Made by a program: the position numbers and the translations under genes
Shown here: piece by piece, positions 21,037 through 31,796 of the stretch
Layout: each line of letters begins with the position of its first letter
How positions within the stretch are numbered: position 1 is the stretch's first letter
Notes under the pieces: generated by a model
Seen by the model: the letters and a program-made list of their open reading frames with translations, nothing else
Databases searched by the model: none
Told to the model about the DNA's origin: nothing
NCBI GenBank assembly: GCA_023052935.1
Contig: CM041294.1
Span: 16,994,635-17,058,634 of the forward strand
DNA length: 64,000 nt
Origin: Piezodorus guildinii
Lineage: Eukaryota > Arthropoda > Insecta > Hemiptera > Pentatomidae
Direction of reading: 5' to 3'

Positions 21037-22107
21037 TCTTTGACCGAGTGTGGCACCCGGGACTGCTTTACAAACTCCGTAAATTCCTCCCACCTACATA
21101 CTTCCTTATTATCCAGTCCTATCTCACAGACAGGTCCTTCAAAGTAAATCATAACCGTTCCTGTTCATCCTTTTTTAATCAGTATGCAGGTGTTCCTCAA
21201 GGCAGTATTCTAGGACCCATCCTTTACACAGTTTATACAGCTGATGTCCCATCCCATCCTAGCACTTTCCTTTCTACCTATGCTGATGACACATGTGTGT
21301 TATCAGTCAACAACGATCCAACTATTGCCTCCCAAACTCTTCAATCACACATCAAAGACCTTGAAGTATGGTGTCAGAACTGGAGAATAAAAATAAATTC
21401 CAATAAATCCCACCAAATCACCTTTACCCTTCGTTGTAAACCTATGACATCCTGCCCAACAGTATCCTTCAATAACACTCCTCTTGTCCCGGTTGAACAG
21501 ATCCGATACCTAGAACTGCACCTGGACAAACGTCTTACTTGGAACCCTCATACAAGACTGAAAAGACAAGAAACTGCCCGACGTTTTCGACTACTTCAAC
21601 ACTTACTAGACAAACGCTCTAACCTTCCACTTAAGTACAAAAGGCTCATCTATATGACTATCATCAGACCGATATGGACTTACGGAGTAGAGATTTGGGG
21701 CTCTAATAAACCATCAAATTCTTCCCGTCTCCAATCCTTGCAATCAAAAATCCTTCCAAAAATTCTCAACGCTCCTTATTTTGTCACAAATAAACTCATC
21801 CATAAAGACCTTAACGTTCCCTATGTTGCTGACTTGGCGCGAACCAGGTACCACTCCTTTCATGACAAACTCCATTCCCACTCTAATCCACTTGTTTCAA
21901 TCCTTGCTTCCTCTACAATCCCTGATAATCCTCCGAGGCGTCTGAAAAGAAGATGGCCACGAGACCTTCTAGTTTAACATAGTCTTTGGGGAGCTGCCAA
22001 TGGGTAGTATCCCCACATGTGAATCCATGACATTTTTATCTTGTATCTCATTTACTAGATGTATATCATTATACAGTTGTAAATAGCAATAAATCTATTA
22101 AAAAAAA
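21037..22107 (+). pseudogene. Jockey-clade LINE, 5'-truncated copy with open RT C-terminus
   Basis: The copy begins inside reverse-transcriptase motif A (…DRVWHPGLLYKL equivalent) and stays in one frame through motif B (AGVPQGSILGP), motif C (TYADDTC near 21278-21298), LEQIRYLxLxLDKRLTW-type motif E and the terminal RRLKRRWPRDLL, stopping at 21975-21977. The shared 3' UTR and A-tail follow. The first ATG, at 21048, is incidental. It lacks ORF1, the endonuclease, RT fingers and the motif A aspartate, so it cannot be active despite the open frame. It sits in the Tc1-like element on the strand of the full-length copy at 48110. Confidence 0.9.
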
Positions 22108-22564
22108 AAATAAGGCCCAAAATAAAAAAGCAACAATCCTACAGTGCCCTCGAATAATTTTTAACACGTTCACACGTTAACACTAAAGAGAAATAGTTGA
22201 GATGTTGAAAAAAATTGATGAGAATATATGAATGGCTATGTACAGGGTAGATAATATAATAATAAAATATAAAAGCAAAAAAGTTAGCGTCCAAAAAATA
22301 TTAAATGTTAAAAATGAAAGGCTGATTATTCATCAAATAAGAAAACAATACCTCAAATGAGTAAACCTTAACTTATTTATGAATTTTTCAGAACTGGATA
22401 CACAATAAATTTTTCAACTGTTCGCCGCGGTCTAAAAACATTTTACGAAAAGGAAAACATGGTACAAGAAGAACGGAAAACGTCTATCAGCAGGCAAGGA
22501 AATAAGATAATAGGCGGAATGTTTGTAACATTTTTTAAAGAGAAGGTTGGTGAATTAAAATGTT

Positions 22565-22820
22565 TCAGATGACTCCCATACTAAAATACATGGTTCTTAT
22601 GAAAAGAATATGGTTTGGAGGAAACCAAATAAAGAATTCAGTATGCCATAGTAAAACACATGAGCGGTCAGTAATATTTACGTGCGTTTTTCTTTGAAGT
22701 TTGATAGCATTGGATTCATGGACAGAATTATTGACAGGTTTGTGTATTTTTTAAGTATGTAAAGCCAGAATTAAAAGAAGAAGAAAAATTAGGAATAAAT
22801 CAAATTATTAACATACGCGC
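22565..22820 (+). pseudogene. Decayed Tc1-like transposase fragment
   Basis: The frame from 22565 reads SDDSHTKIHGSYEKNMVWRK before a stop. It aligns in pattern with the Tc1 transposase block FSDES...VWRKP around the first catalytic aspartate. Further on, in a shifted frame, DSIGFMDRIIDRFVYFL matches the Tc1 pattern FIDGIMDxxVYxxIL. The TVKHGGGSVMVWGC block expected between them is corrupt and no continuous frame remains. Tc1 enzymes cut and paste their element into TA; this one is dead. Confidence 0.55.
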
Positions 22821-23621
22821 GACCATGACTGTGGATATATATACGTTATTTATTCAGATTTAGTTGCTGCAAAATTTTCAAAAAGTTCTCGAAATCTCTC
22901 TTACATTATTTCTTAAAAATTTAATTAACTATTTTTGGGTCTTACTAAAAAGGAAAATCAGGAAATACTATATTCAAAATGAAAATGGACTCAAGATACA
23001 ATAAGTGTTGGAGTGGAGTAATATTTCACACTAAACTATTAATTAATCAGTAAGATCAATTCTTAGTTGGCTAAAATCTATAATTATACATAAGTTTTTA
23101 CCAACAGGATGTTTATTTATGATCACTGCACTAATATAACTAGGAAACCACGAAATTCCGAATACTTATGACACCATTAACATAAACTATTTCCAATTTT
23201 TTCGTAAATAAACGTTCAATACGTTAATAATAAAATGATTGTTGTCGTAATTTTTAGTTTTAGCTATTGTATACCTACCTTTTAACATTATAAAGTGGTT
23301 AATAACTCTCTGAAAACATAAAAAATAAGTTAAAAACAAGTGAATTACAGAATAGTAGTGAATTCCGAATACTTTTGACACTCACTGTATGTACTTACAC
23401 AATCCCGAACGTGTTAAGTTCTATTATTAAAAGTTATTTTATTTAAAATAGATCCTAAAAATAATTAGTAGAAAAGGCAAAAGAATGGTTTATATAATCA
23501 AAATAAATATGAATGTTGGTATTAACCCCAAACTATTACAGACATAACATAAAAAATAAAAAAAAAATAAAAAATTAATCATCGATTTATATATTAATTT
23601 AAAATAAAAAACAAGTTCAAT

Positions 23622-24577
23622 CAAAATCTTTAGCTTTCCAACGGAATATTCTACTTCTACATTACTGTTCTTATGTTCAAAAACGAAAAATTGCATTGAA
23701 AAAATACTTTTGCAGTTTTCTCCTTTAGTAAGAGATCGGATTCGTTCAACTTATATATTTACCTGTTTTTTTTATCGTTTATAACAAGGATATATTGTTA
23801 TTGTATTAGTATCTACAATATTTGAGGTACTTTAGAGGAAGAAAATTTAAAATATCGGCATTTCAGCCGTGCCAGACTATTTCATTCAGAATGAAACCTA
23901 CATCATATAAATGCACATCAAATTTTACATTGATGTTTGTTTATTCGTTTAACGTCACTTTATGCTACTATAGCTAATCGGACGATGCTACAGTGGGAGT
24001 CCTAAATTTTGCCTATCCAGGTTTTATTAGGATAGGGATCTTTAACGAGTACCTGACATCGCATAGGCTCGGGACCACCTTTTAACGTCCCCTCCTTTTA
24101 CTCACATTATAAAATCCCAGGGCCACCCGCAGGTTTGAACCCGCGACCTTTGGCATAGAAAGCTGTTATGCTAGCAACTAAGCTAGGGGTTACCCCTCAT
24201 TGATAAATAGAGTTTATTTAAAATCGTTAGAGAAGTTTTTGAGAAAACCGTAAAAAAGTGCAAAATGCATGGTAGAATGTGGCTCTTCTGGTTAGGTGAT
24301 TTTGATGAAAAAATTGCTGTAACATTTCGGGCGTATAGTTGTCTTAAATATGAAATTTCTGTTTCGTATGACTTATCGTTTTTGCGCTAGACTTACCACA
24401 TACACGCACCACTCACACACACACACACTCACACAGACAAACAGACATACAGACCTTTTGTCGGGACTTGGTCATTTGAACTTAAGATACCCTAAAACCT
24501 GTATTTCCGTCTAAGACTGGAATTCGAATATTTTCACAATATTTTATATATAGGTCAGTGAAAGTAAAAATAAAAAA
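23622..24577 (-). repeat. Repeat X, copy 4, split by a SINE
   Basis: On the minus strand the family blocks run from ACTTTCACTGACC (right edge, ~24577) past a (CA)n run near 24412-24430, GCAAAATGCATGGTAGAATG-type sequence, the SINE gap, then CAGACTATTTCATTCAG and the TTTAGCTTTCCAACGGAAT block. The TTGCCCGCACCAGA end is missing at left. Confidence 0.7.
23934..24197 (-). mobile_element. tRNA-derived SINE, family 1, copy 5, nested in repeat X
   Basis: A family 1 SINE in reverse orientation. It is shortened in the middle, where CCCCTCC joins directly to TTTTACTC (the GAAGGACGGCGTAAC block is lost). CATTGAT flanks both sides (7 bp), and repeat X sequence continues across the gap, so the SINE is younger than this X copy. 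Its head end is diverged (AGCTAGGGGTTACCCCT). Confidence 0.8.
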
Positions 24578-25070
24578 TATCGTTAAATAGTTTCTCTCCA
24601 TATAATTATATACTAAATTAGCTATATAACTAATACACAATTACCTATATTCCCTTTAGGTATAAACCTGCTTCACTGCGAAGTAATTAGCTTCCATTCA
24701 TCATCGACAAAAGGAATCAATGAAAACTTGATCCACTCCGCTACTCTCACGCCTCGTGTTAAGATAATTCACATCCGCTTCTTGTCGAAGCTTTTAGTCA
24801 GAAATTACTTCGCTGATTACACTTCAATCAAGCTTGCTTGATAGGGCCTGCCAATATCATAAGGAGAGAGTATGGCTAAAAGCTTAAGGCTAAACCAGAA
24901 ATTATCAGTTTCATCTACATACATATTCGTGATATTATCTTTTATAAATAACAAAATCTCTAATAATTTGGAAACGGAAATAGCTAATGTTAATTAATGT
25001 GGAAAAATTCGTTTAAGTAATAAAAGTGTAAAGACATTTCTAATTTTTTGTTTTCAATTAATAAAATAAT
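24578..25070. other. Spacer without supported gene
   Basis: Ordinary AT-rich sequence. I found no frame, repeat match or hairpin worth naming. Confidence 0.4.
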
Positions 25071-25785
25071 TTTTTTTTTAAATATTTTTATTAAAATTTA
25101 CAACTGTATTTTGTAATACAACAAGTAAATATGAGGTAATGAAAAAAACATGAAGAGAAAATACCCATTGGAATCACTCCACTAGGCCATCTTCTTTTAG
25201 GCGCCTCGGAGGATTGTCAGGAATTGAAGAGGAAGCAAGGATTAAAACTAGAGGATTAGAGTGGGAGTGCAGTTTGTCATGGAAGGATTGATACCTGGTT
25301 CGGGCCAAATCAGCAACAAATGGGCTGTTAAGGTCTTTATGGATGAGTTTATTTGTGACAAAGTAAGGAGCATTGAGGATTTTTCGTAGAATTTTGGCTT
25401 GTAAGGATTGAATACGGGAAGAATTTGATGGTTTCTTAGAGCCCCAAAGCTCAACTTCGAAAGTCCAGATAGGCCTTATGATGGTGATATAGATGAGCCT
25501 TTTGTAGATAAGTGGAAGGTTGGAGCGTCTGTCCAGTAAGTGTTGTAGTAAGCGAAAGCGACGGGCAGTTTCTTGTCATTTCAGTCTTGTGTGTGGATTC
25601 CATGTTAGACATTTGTCAATTGGAACAAGCGAAATATTATTAAAGGAAACTGTAGGGCAGGATGTCATAGGTTTACGGCGAAGGGTAAAGGTAATTTGGT
25701 GGGATTTGTTGGAATTGATTTTGATTCTCCAATTCTGACACCATATCTCAAGCTCTCGGATGTGGGATTGAAGAGTTTGAGAGTA
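25071..25785 (-). pseudogene. Jockey-clade LINE, antisense truncated copy
   Basis: A T-run at 25071-25079 (the A-tail in reverse) is followed by the complement of the family 3' UTR and of ORF2 from the terminal RRLKR region back to ELEIWCQNW-type sequence. The frame breaks: a stretch near 25610-25630 is missing (the RYLGLHLDK block is shortened), and SPAVR-type substitutions alter other codons. It lacks all catalytic RT motifs. Confidence 0.85.
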
Positions 25786-26204
25786 TAAAGTATAAGGAAT
25801 AAATTGGTCTTCGTTTTACTAAAATGGGTTCAAAAAGGTATAGTATGAACATAAAAGTTTCTTCTAATCGACTATGACTTAAGCTAAATCAATTCATTTG
25901 TAATGCTACTAAAATATAACTCTTATTTTCAATTTTGTCTTTCAATTCCTATTTGAATATATAATATATATATTCGAATAGTACACAGATGTACTTCTTC
26001 AATTTATTTCTTAAATTACAGCAGGAAATGTTATTCATCAAGTCATGCTATTACTTGGCCTTGCTATTACACTCTCGTAATTATCTTCTTTTAAATATTT
26101 TTTTGTTCTTCGTCGTTCTCATTGACGAAAAAATTTTTCAGTTTCGCAGTGATATTTGGGAATACACAATTTTTAAGTTCGACAGAGTTTTCAGTTTCAA
26201 GTTC

Positions 26205-26430
26205 AGCTTCTTGTCGTTTCAGTCTTGTATGAGGGTTCCAAGTAAGGCGTTTGTCAAGGTGCAGTCCTAGATATCGGATCTGTTCAACCGGGACAAGAGG
26301 AGTATTATTGAAGGAGACAGGAGGGCAGGATGTCATAGGTTTACGACGAAGGGTAAAGGTAATTGTTGGATTTGTTGGAATTTGTTGGAATTTATTTTAA
26401 TTCTCCAGTTCTGACACCATACTTCACAAT
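26205..26430 (-). pseudogene. Jockey-clade LINE, internal fragment
   Basis: About 225 bp match the motif D-E region (complement of MTSCPPVSFNNTPLVPVEQI and LGLHLDKRLTWNPHTRLKRQ). Both ends stop abruptly and there is no 3' UTR or A-tail, so this is a leftover of a rearranged copy rather than a simple 5'-truncated insertion. A GGAATTTGTT-type repeat slip is visible near 26370. Confidence 0.8.
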
Positions 26431-28065
26431 AAATAATTTAAATAAAAAATTGTCGTTAGTTGTTCCTATCTTATGCTTTACCTGTCTAGTAGATGCTAGG
26501 CTCTTATGCTGGAGGTTTTAAGAATGTGTTTGTACGAGAAATAAAACTTTGTTAACAGTGTGTGTCGTCAAAAGTAATTTACGTCAATCTAAATTTTTAG
26601 GAATAGGGGTAATATTGATTTTTTGATGTAGCTTTGAACTATCTCCTCTGACTTGTATTACTTATTCTTATTTTTTTTAATTTATCTCTACAGTGGTATA
26701 ATTATGAATAAGTGTAACAGTTTTCTATATTAGAGGAGAACGCAACTTGGACCCGTTTCAATCTGAATCTCAGGAGCGAATTAGATGGTATCTATAACAA
26801 TTCAGAATGGTATCTTATCATTGGGAGTTGTGTAAAGTTCGATATTAAGCCCTTTGTTATTAATACTTGGCTAAAATTACCTCTCCCAAGCGACACAAGG
26901 ACAATTGTTGCACCTGATACCGTAGCCACTATTGTACTTGAACAATGGTTGAGGGTAGTTGCAGAGGGCAAACAGATTAACTACAGCTTCTAAAAGACAG
27001 CTAACTGAATTCCACAATTGTGGAGTACAATACATAACTTATACCTTCCATTAATCTAACTGATCCCCTTTTATTAATTAGTTAATTAAGGTATAAGGTT
27101 ACGTCGTTAATTTCTTCGAACTTAAGGTATTTCAGTTTCTGAGTAGTGTGCGATTTTTTCTTTGAAAATATATTTTTGGACGTTTCAGATTTTTATGGGT
27201 CGAATGGGAGACTTTCATTACAGACTCTATGAATTCGACTGGAGTTTTACGGAATGGGAGGTGCTAATATAGCTTTATTTGTTTTTTATTAATATATTAT
27301 GATCCTTGTCTAAGATATTCTTGAATTTTTCCATCCATCTTTTTTTTTGCAATTTTTTTCTTTCATGGTCTCTCTCGTTTTTTTCTATCTCAAATTACTC
27401 ATAGTATTTTCTGTGTAAAAATATTTGTTCTGATGTTTTGCTGATACTTTTGCCGTAATTTTTTTATATCCTCATATATTTGTAATCAATAAAAGATAAG
27501 ATAGTACATGGTTATACAGTTAAAGTATAAAGGAAATTATATATATTTGTACTTTCTTAACTAATAAATATCTGAGAGACATTAAATAATATATTGAACA
27601 ATATTTATTTCTTTTTTCTCTTACTTTAACTTTTTGTATACATTTTTCTATGTTTGGAAACTGCAAACACCAAATGAAACCAAATATAAATATATGTTTG
27701 GAAACTATTACAGATCCATTCATAATGTTTATTGCTAAGCTTTAGTAGAGATGCTTTTTTACGTGTATAAAATACCTCAATAAATAACTATGTTTTATTC
27801 ATGAACATTTTAAAAAAATTACCAATACTGTTTGACATCAAATGTGTATAAAACTAAAATGAATAAACGCTTTTATCAATCCATTCAGAGTTAGTTGAGA
27901 ATCGGATGGATAAGAAGTGATTTGATAAGAAATGGAGAAGATCGGATAAGGAATGATTTTTAAAAATTAATAATTAGAACTAAGGTTTCATGTTCTATTT
28001 AAAAGGTCAGTAAGCGGTACAAAAAAAAAAAATAATAAATAAATAAATAAATGATGATAATTTTT
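26431..28065. other. Spacer, no supported gene
   Basis: 1.6 kb of AT-rich sequence ending in an AATA repeat near 28021-28050. Nothing recognisable on either strand. Confidence 0.4.
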
Positions 28066-28864
28066 ACTTTCACTTACCAATATATAAAATATAGAGTAAG
28101 GGGATGTATTGTGATCGTGAAAATTTTCGATTTATTTCTGGTCCCCTGAGTCCAAATAACCAAGTTCCGCAAAAAGGTCTGTGTGTCTATGTGTCGGAAC
28201 ACGCGTGTGTGTGGAAACTCCCGGGCGAAAACGAAAAGTCCTATGAAACTAAAATTACATATTTAAAACTATACGGCCGAGATGTTACAGAATTTTGTTG
28301 ATCAAAATCAGCTTACTAGAAAATCTACTAAACACTATGCATTTTGCATATTTTTAAAATTTTCTCAAAAACGGCTCTAACGATTTTGATCAATCTCCTA
28401 ATATCGATGTAAAATTCAGTCGGCTTTAATATCATGTAGGTTTCATTCTGATTTGAAATTGTCTGGCAGGGTTTATTACACATTAATAAGCACACCTAAA
28501 CTTCCTTTCGTTAATTATTTATTTTATTTCATAATTGTTTACATCATTTATCAACGTTTCGGGGTTCTTTTCCCATTCTCAAGACTTTTTTGAAAACACT
28601 TTTACATATATAATTCATTATTTCAATTTATAGCTATCTGCTATTCGTCTACATGGGTGTTCAGACGCAGGGTGTGATGACCTCACACTAAAAATTGCAT
28701 CGTGAAACGTTACACCGCGAGGCTCAGGGCCTACACGGCCTGTCGCGCCACTGGAAGAAGAATTCTTTAATAGTTTCACTCATTTTTATCTTTTACTTCA
28801 TTCGAAAATACTTTAATTGATTTCAAATGTAAGTGCGAGTCGTGTGTTGCCCGCACCAGACTTT
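28066..28864 (+). repeat. Repeat X, copy 6, with a foreign block replacing its middle
   Basis: The left part (28066-28468) follows copies 2 and 3 from TTACTTTCACTTACC to TTGTCTGGCAGGG. The right part (28762-28864) resumes at GAATTCTTTAATAGTTTCAC and ends TTGCCCGCACCAGACTTTT. Between them ~290 bp of unrelated sequence carries a Penelope-like motif, and ~340 bp of X are missing. Confidence 0.65.
28470..28760 (-). other. Insert with hairpin-plus-GAAACGTTG motif inside repeat X
   Basis: On the minus strand GTCTTGAGAATGGG-loop-CCCCGAAACGTTG (28548-28582 reversed) resembles the motif at 63750-63780. The repeated order is a G/C hairpin followed by GAAACGTTG. I suspect a Penelope-like terminus but see no reverse transcriptase or GIY-YIG coding. 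Confidence 0.35.
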
Positions 28865-29485
28865 TCTGTTCATATCGTATATGTGGTATATGAGCAACTA
28901 GTGATTCAGTAGCTGTTCTAAGTTCGTCTTCTGTTGAAAGTTTCGAGTGTATTTTCGATGTACCTGAATCGTAATATTCATGTTACTATACTCTTTGCTT
29001 TAAAATTAAAGATGGGAATAATGGATATAACTCATTATTAAAAAACGAAATGATGGATGAATAATAAAAGGTTGGGTCTTCCCCTGAATCGGAGATAGAC
29101 GGGAGAGATAGGGTAGTGAGAGAAGGGCCGACCCTCCGCTAGAGTTATAAGTAAAACATATCATGGTAAAAGGGCTGGCTGGTCGCTGAAGGGAGGGTAA
29201 GACCTGCCTCTATGGATCTTTATACTCCTCCAGTCTCCCTGAATAAACAGTCCTCTCTTATTTTGCTTATACCCTCTCTGGATAAATCTTATGGGGCCCG
29301 GAAATGTTGAGTTGTAAGTTTGTCCAGGCCTTATATTAAGGGTTTGTTTGCTTACACCCTTCGGCTGTTGTGATACGCGTAAGAACACCGTCCTTTATGA
29401 TAATTTTACAACAGACGATTTCCATTGTACTTGTCGGTATAATCAAAAAGAGTAACTCATATTGAGCTTAGTTATTTACCTAATA
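28865..29485. other. Spacer without supported gene
   Basis: 29080-29400 is less AT-rich than its surroundings but has no recognisable protein or repeat. The minus-strand frame 29161-29388 matches no family I know. Confidence 0.35.
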
Positions 29486-29487
29486 TA

Positions 29488-30137
29488 TTGGGTAGTGTCA
29501 CATGAAATGTCCGTTTTCAAGGTAAAGGATTTTTATTAAAAATACTATATGAAAACAAGATACTTTTATTCGAAGTATTTACCTTCTTTTCCTACACATT
29601 TTTTCCTAACGTGACACCAACTTTTTTATCCCCGAACTGAAAAACTCTGAGCTTTGAAGTGAAACAAAATCTGAAAACGCACTTTTCGAAAACGAACTTC
29701 GTAGCCCAGTTCTTTCAATTTTTGCACGGTATGTTTTGAAACATGGGGTCTTGCTGCCGCTCAGTGAGATCATGAGGTACCCATGTATCGAGCCTTTATA
29801 CTTTCCCAATACACTTTAAATGTCTGGAAACGGTAGATGCACTTGCATTTAGTTGTGCTGAGAGTCCTTTAACTGTATGGTAGGGGTTTCCTTCTACTGT
29901 ATGTTTGAGGACATCGTTGTCTAATATGGACGGTCTTCCTCGGGGCAAGTTTTTTAAGTCGGTATCCCCAGCTGAAAACTTAGCAAACCAACGGTCCGTT
30001 CATTAACACTCCCTTCCCCAAACGCGTTGCAAATATTTGTAGCGGCCTCAGCTGCTGAATGGCCGAGTTTAAACTCGTACAAAAATATTACTCGAAAATC
30101 GCGTGTTTCCATGTTCATTTTTGGAGGTACAACGCAT
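29488..30137 (-). mobile_element. mariner-family deletion derivative, copy b4, one end lost
   Basis: The left end is TTGGGTAGTGTCACATGAAA after TA (29486-29487), the inverted terminal repeat of the family. The element is antisense. Reading leftward from about 30115 gives the transposase start MNMETRDFRVIFLYEFKLGH in pattern, the helix-turn-helix, VIDNDVLKHTVE and STVSRHLKC, then the shared deletion junction near 29745. A further gap follows near 29690, where AACTGGGCTACGAAGTTCG passes straight to KRAFSDFVS-type sequence, dropping the YSPDLSPTDY block. The right inverted end is missing. Confidence 0.8.
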
Positions 30138-31149
30138 GGGACATATTATATTTGGATAAGGGCATGAGATGAAAGGAATGGTTCTGGATGCTAAGAAGCG
30201 GATAAGAGGTAATGTTCGAATGAAATAATACACAAATGAAATACCTTGAACAAAGATTTTTAATGTAATGCAGTGATAATACGTTTTAGAAAGGAATAAG
30301 CATTTTTTCGCCTATTATTTAGTTATTTTTGAAACATAAAATAAACATATTCAACAGATTCCTATTGTGACGATGAAATGCAAATATAAATCAAAACTAA
30401 TGTCTGAGTGCATGTATATTTTTTTAAACAGCACATAATTCACAATAAGCTAGGAATAAAATAGAACAAAACTAGAGAAACAAAAAGATCTAGAAGCTTG
30501 GAGTAAATAGTGGGCGAACTATCCGTCATAGGATCGGACAGGGCAGCTAAGAAAGCGTTCCAATTCGGCTGAGTGCATCTGCTCCACTCTAAGCTAATAA
30601 AGGATCTCCGCCAGTATTCTGTTCCCGACCTCTTTCTTTAAGTATTTTCCTCTCATGTTCACCTCTTAATATTTTCTTTTTTTTTTTTAGTTTCTTTTTT
30701 TTCCTATTTTTGTTCTCACGTTTCCATAATTTTTATTAAAAATGCATCATAGATTATTATATACCATTTTCATACCATTTTATACCTAAGGGGTTAGTGA
30801 GAGTAAGTATAAATCTTTGCAATCACATATATAATGAACCAAAAATACATATTTATAGATTAAAATGTGATATTCGGTTATTACCCTAATATAAAGTTTA
30901 ACTGGGTCTCACAAGTTAGATCGATGGCTGCTCAATATGGCTGTGAAGAAGAATTCAGTGTATTGTGCCCGAATGGATTATTAAAATGCAGAGATGCAAT
31001 AATGGAAAAGATAAAAAAATCATAACCTTTCAATAGACATCCACCGATCTCTCAATTCTAACCATAACCCCATATTTAGAACTATCTCCAGCTTCAATAT
31101 CTCCAGCCCAGAGAACTATCTTACATATATAGCCAACATAAAAAAAAAA
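30138..31149. other. Spacer without supported gene
   Basis: AT-rich. No protein similarity seen until the LINE 3' end that follows. Confidence 0.35.
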
Positions 31150-31796
31150 TAAGATCATTGAGCCAGTTAAGAATTTCGAGCCCAAAACGTACCACACTTT
31201 ATGGAAAAACCAAACTGTTCATCTTCAAAGCACAAGAAACCTGCACTTTCTGTGGTCAGTTTATCTTGAACAGCCTGTTTCACGCCCTTCTCTACTGTGA
31301 AAAGCTCATAAAACACAGAGAGGGATATTTACAACCATTTTTAACAGGATCCAGTGATGACCAAAATATTAAAAAAATTCTTCAAATAGACAATATTGAA
31401 AAACTGAACAACATTTTCTGGTTCACTAAGTCAGCATGTAATACCCTGGATACCTTGAACTGTGAAGGCCCACACACCAATTAAGTGTCTAGTTATCTGA
31501 GGTTAACTGTTTATCATTTTTCATTCTACGGCGAATGTTTTCAGTTTGTTTTTCAAGTTGTTAATTGTTTTTTATGTTTTATTTCAGTGTTGTTTTTCTA
31601 TCATATAGCAATTAAATGATATAATGTATTATTTAAATAGTTTACTATTATTATTTTTCAAGTTTTTCTCAAGAGCCGAATATATGGACATTTATTATTA
31701 ACTAGACTCATGTTTGCAATTGAAAAGATTTATAATTTGAATTGATTTGTACAAGAATGTAAATCTTAAACAAATAAAAAATTCTATTCTATTCTA
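31150..31796 (+). pseudogene. LINE 3' end with C-terminal zinc-finger-like motif and (TTCTA)n tail
   Basis: The frame 31158-31484 ends with CTFCGQFILNSLFHALLYC, a C-x2-C ... H-x4-C pattern like the cysteine-histidine motif found after the RT domain in several LINE clades (R1, I and Loa types, from memory). A ~300-bp 3' UTR ends in ACAAATAAAAAATTCTATTC and TTCTA repeats. A mariner element sits directly against the tail. The upstream RT domain is absent. Clade is uncertain. Confidence 0.55.

Larger units (their letters stand above)
20681..23388. mobile_element. Tc1-like IR/DR transposon, interrupted by a Jockey insertion
   Basis: The left end CAGTGTCAAAAGTATTCGGA (20680) and the right end, inverted, CAGTGAGTGTCAAAAGTATT (to 23388) are both preceded by TA. 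Inner copies lie about 200 bp inside each end: CACTGTCAAAAGTATTCGG near 20875 and its inverse near 23155-23175. This outer/inner arrangement is the IR/DR type known in Tc1-like elements. Without the Jockey copy (21037-22107 plus one duplication) the length is about 1.6 kb, normal for Tc1. A decayed transposase trace is at 22565-22650. Confidence 0.75.
20200..23417. mobile_element. TTAA-flanked piggyBac-like non-autonomous element hosting a nested Tc1
   Basis: TTAA at 20200-20203 is followed by CACGTTCACGGCGGGG. At the other end ATCCCGAACGTG precedes TTAA at 23414-23417, so CACGTTC is inverted at both ends next to a TTAA target, as in piggyBac-type elements. A perfect 18-bp palindrome TGACCCACTGGTGGGTCA lies subterminally (20220-20237). 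Subtracting the nested Tc1-like element leaves only ~0.5 kb with no transposase, so it would be non-autonomous. The terminal match is short, so the superfamily call is an inference. Confidence 0.5.

Noticed and set aside
22155..22185. Second CACGTTCACACGTTAA near the nested Jockey, as an extra piggyBac-like end
   Set aside because: No TTAA-paired partner in the right orientation; the match to the terminus is only about seven bases.
26091..26270. Frame 25989-26270 (+) as a small membrane protein
   Set aside because: Its 3' half runs antisense through a Jockey fragment and its first half is AT-rich hydrophobic translation with no start context.
29161..29388. 75-codon minus-strand frame in a GC-richer stretch
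   Set aside because: No recognisable domain, splice context or repeat; length is within chance for this composition.
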